A DNA stretch of 32,390 nt, taken from NCBI GenBank assembly GCA_022563405.1, contig JADFNK010000026.1:1-32390 (forward strand), in the 5' to 3' direction. This document shows positions 32,128 through 32,390 of this stretch, piece after piece (positions within the stretch are counted from its first letter, which is position 1; the number at the start of each line of letters is the position of its first letter). The position numbers and the translations under genes were made by a program. Origin of the DNA: Gemmatimonadota bacterium. GTDB lineage: Bacteria > Gemmatimonadota > Gemmatimonadetes > Longimicrobiales > Gaopeijiaceae. The notes beneath the pieces are model-generated. The model worked only from the letters and a program-made list of their open reading frames with translations, had not been told where the DNA came from and did no database searches.

Positions 32128-32136
32128 TCGCTGACT

Positions 32137-32203
32137 CGAATCACGGTAGGCATATCGTCGTACGTATATGTACGATCCAAAAATACGTACGCGCGGTGAT
32201 TCG
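32137..32203. repeat. Nested inverted repeats upstream of the LOG-type gene
   Basis: Outer arms CGAATCAC (32137-32144) and GTGATTCG (32196-32203) enclose inner arms CGTACGTAT (32159-32167) and ATACGTACG (32183-32191), all perfect. A third, competing dyad TCGTAC/GTACGA spans 32158-32175. The block is AT-rich compared with its surroundings and lies between two same-strand genes. It could be a terminator for the lipoprotein gene, a leader structure, or a mobile-element relic. Confidence 0.6.
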
Positions 32204-32225
32204 TAATTACGCGAACGAGCGCTAG

Positions 32226-32390
32226 GTGAGCCGCCTGCCGATCGTCGGTGTGATGGGATCGGGTAGCCGACCCTATTTGGAGCGCGCCTCGGCTTTGGGC
32301 CGCTGGTTGGCAGAGAGTGGAGTTCATCTGCTGACCGGCGGCGGCGGCGGTGTAATGGCGGCCGTCAGTCAGTCTTTTTATGACGTGCCC
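32226..32390 (+). CDS. LOG/SLOG (TIGR00725-like) protein, N-terminal part
   Basis: 55 residues from GTG 32226, directly after an in-frame TAG, and open to the end of the window. LPIVGVMGSGSRP and HLLTGGGGGVMAAVSQSF are the opening Rossmann strand and the glycine loop of the SLOG superfamily (LOG, DprA-like and TIGR00725 proteins), which bind nucleotide-derived ligands. The PGGxGTxxE motif that would separate LOG phosphoribohydrolases from others lies beyond the window. An ATG at 32253 would lose the first strand, so GTG is preferred. Confidence 0.75.
   Translation, partial: MSRLPIVGVMGSGSRPYLERASALGRWLAESGVHLLTGGGGGVMAAVSQSFYDVP

Overview
This is a high-GC, gene-dense window from a Gram-negative-type bacterium. 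The evidence is an outer-membrane porin-like barrel, lipoproteins with lipoboxes, many Sec-type signal peptides, and periplasmic PQQ/cytochrome c enzymes. A duplicated orphan MacB/FtsX permease (ADOP type) together with secreted amidase, M28 peptidase, PHP-type hydrolase and PQQ propeller enzymes recalls Gemmatimonadota or Acidobacteriota. That placement is inference from gene content; there is no rRNA or marker gene to fix it.

Layout. 1-210 is the tail of an unrecognised gene, facing a small HTH-like protein (255-659, minus). 660-981 is a gene-free stretch packed with inverted repeats and a two-copy direct repeat. A minus-strand pair follows (orphan permease, then secreted amidase). A divergent plus-strand run holds a cytochrome c-PQQ fusion dehydrogenase, a TPR-like lipoprotein, a secreted esterase and an M28-like peptidase whose catalytic Glu pair is replaced by His-His. 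A frameshifted small membrane protein (12164-12569, minus) precedes a hicAB toxin-antitoxin module whose toxin has no usual start codon. Then come an aldo/keto reductase and a secreted PHP-type protein (minus), and a purple-acid-phosphatase-like phosphoesterase, a 1-Cys peroxiredoxin and a DinB-fold protein (plus).

From 19663 to 26598 all genes are on the minus strand: an alpha/beta hydrolase, TIM-barrel isomerase-like and PQQ propeller operon, then RecQ and a spermidine-synthase-like protein further upstream. 26823-27473 is a single-TM protein of unknown function. A porin plus PstS-like binding-protein pair and a PI-PLC-like protein are on the minus strand. An NHL-propeller lipoprotein and the start of a LOG/SLOG protein close the window on the plus strand.

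How the genes work together. Most products are exported hydrolases or dehydrogenases, so the region reads as a scavenging and catabolic accessory block: amide, ester, peptide, phosphoester and alcohol chemistry in the periplasm, with uptake by the porin/binding-protein pair. The tightest candidate pathway is the three-gene operon 19663-23966. The most unusual local signals are the start-less hicA under a palindromic promoter, the mutually exclusive hairpins at 743-826, the nested dyad at 32137-32203, and the altered M28 active site. No CRISPR array, rRNA, tRNA or intact insertion sequence was seen.
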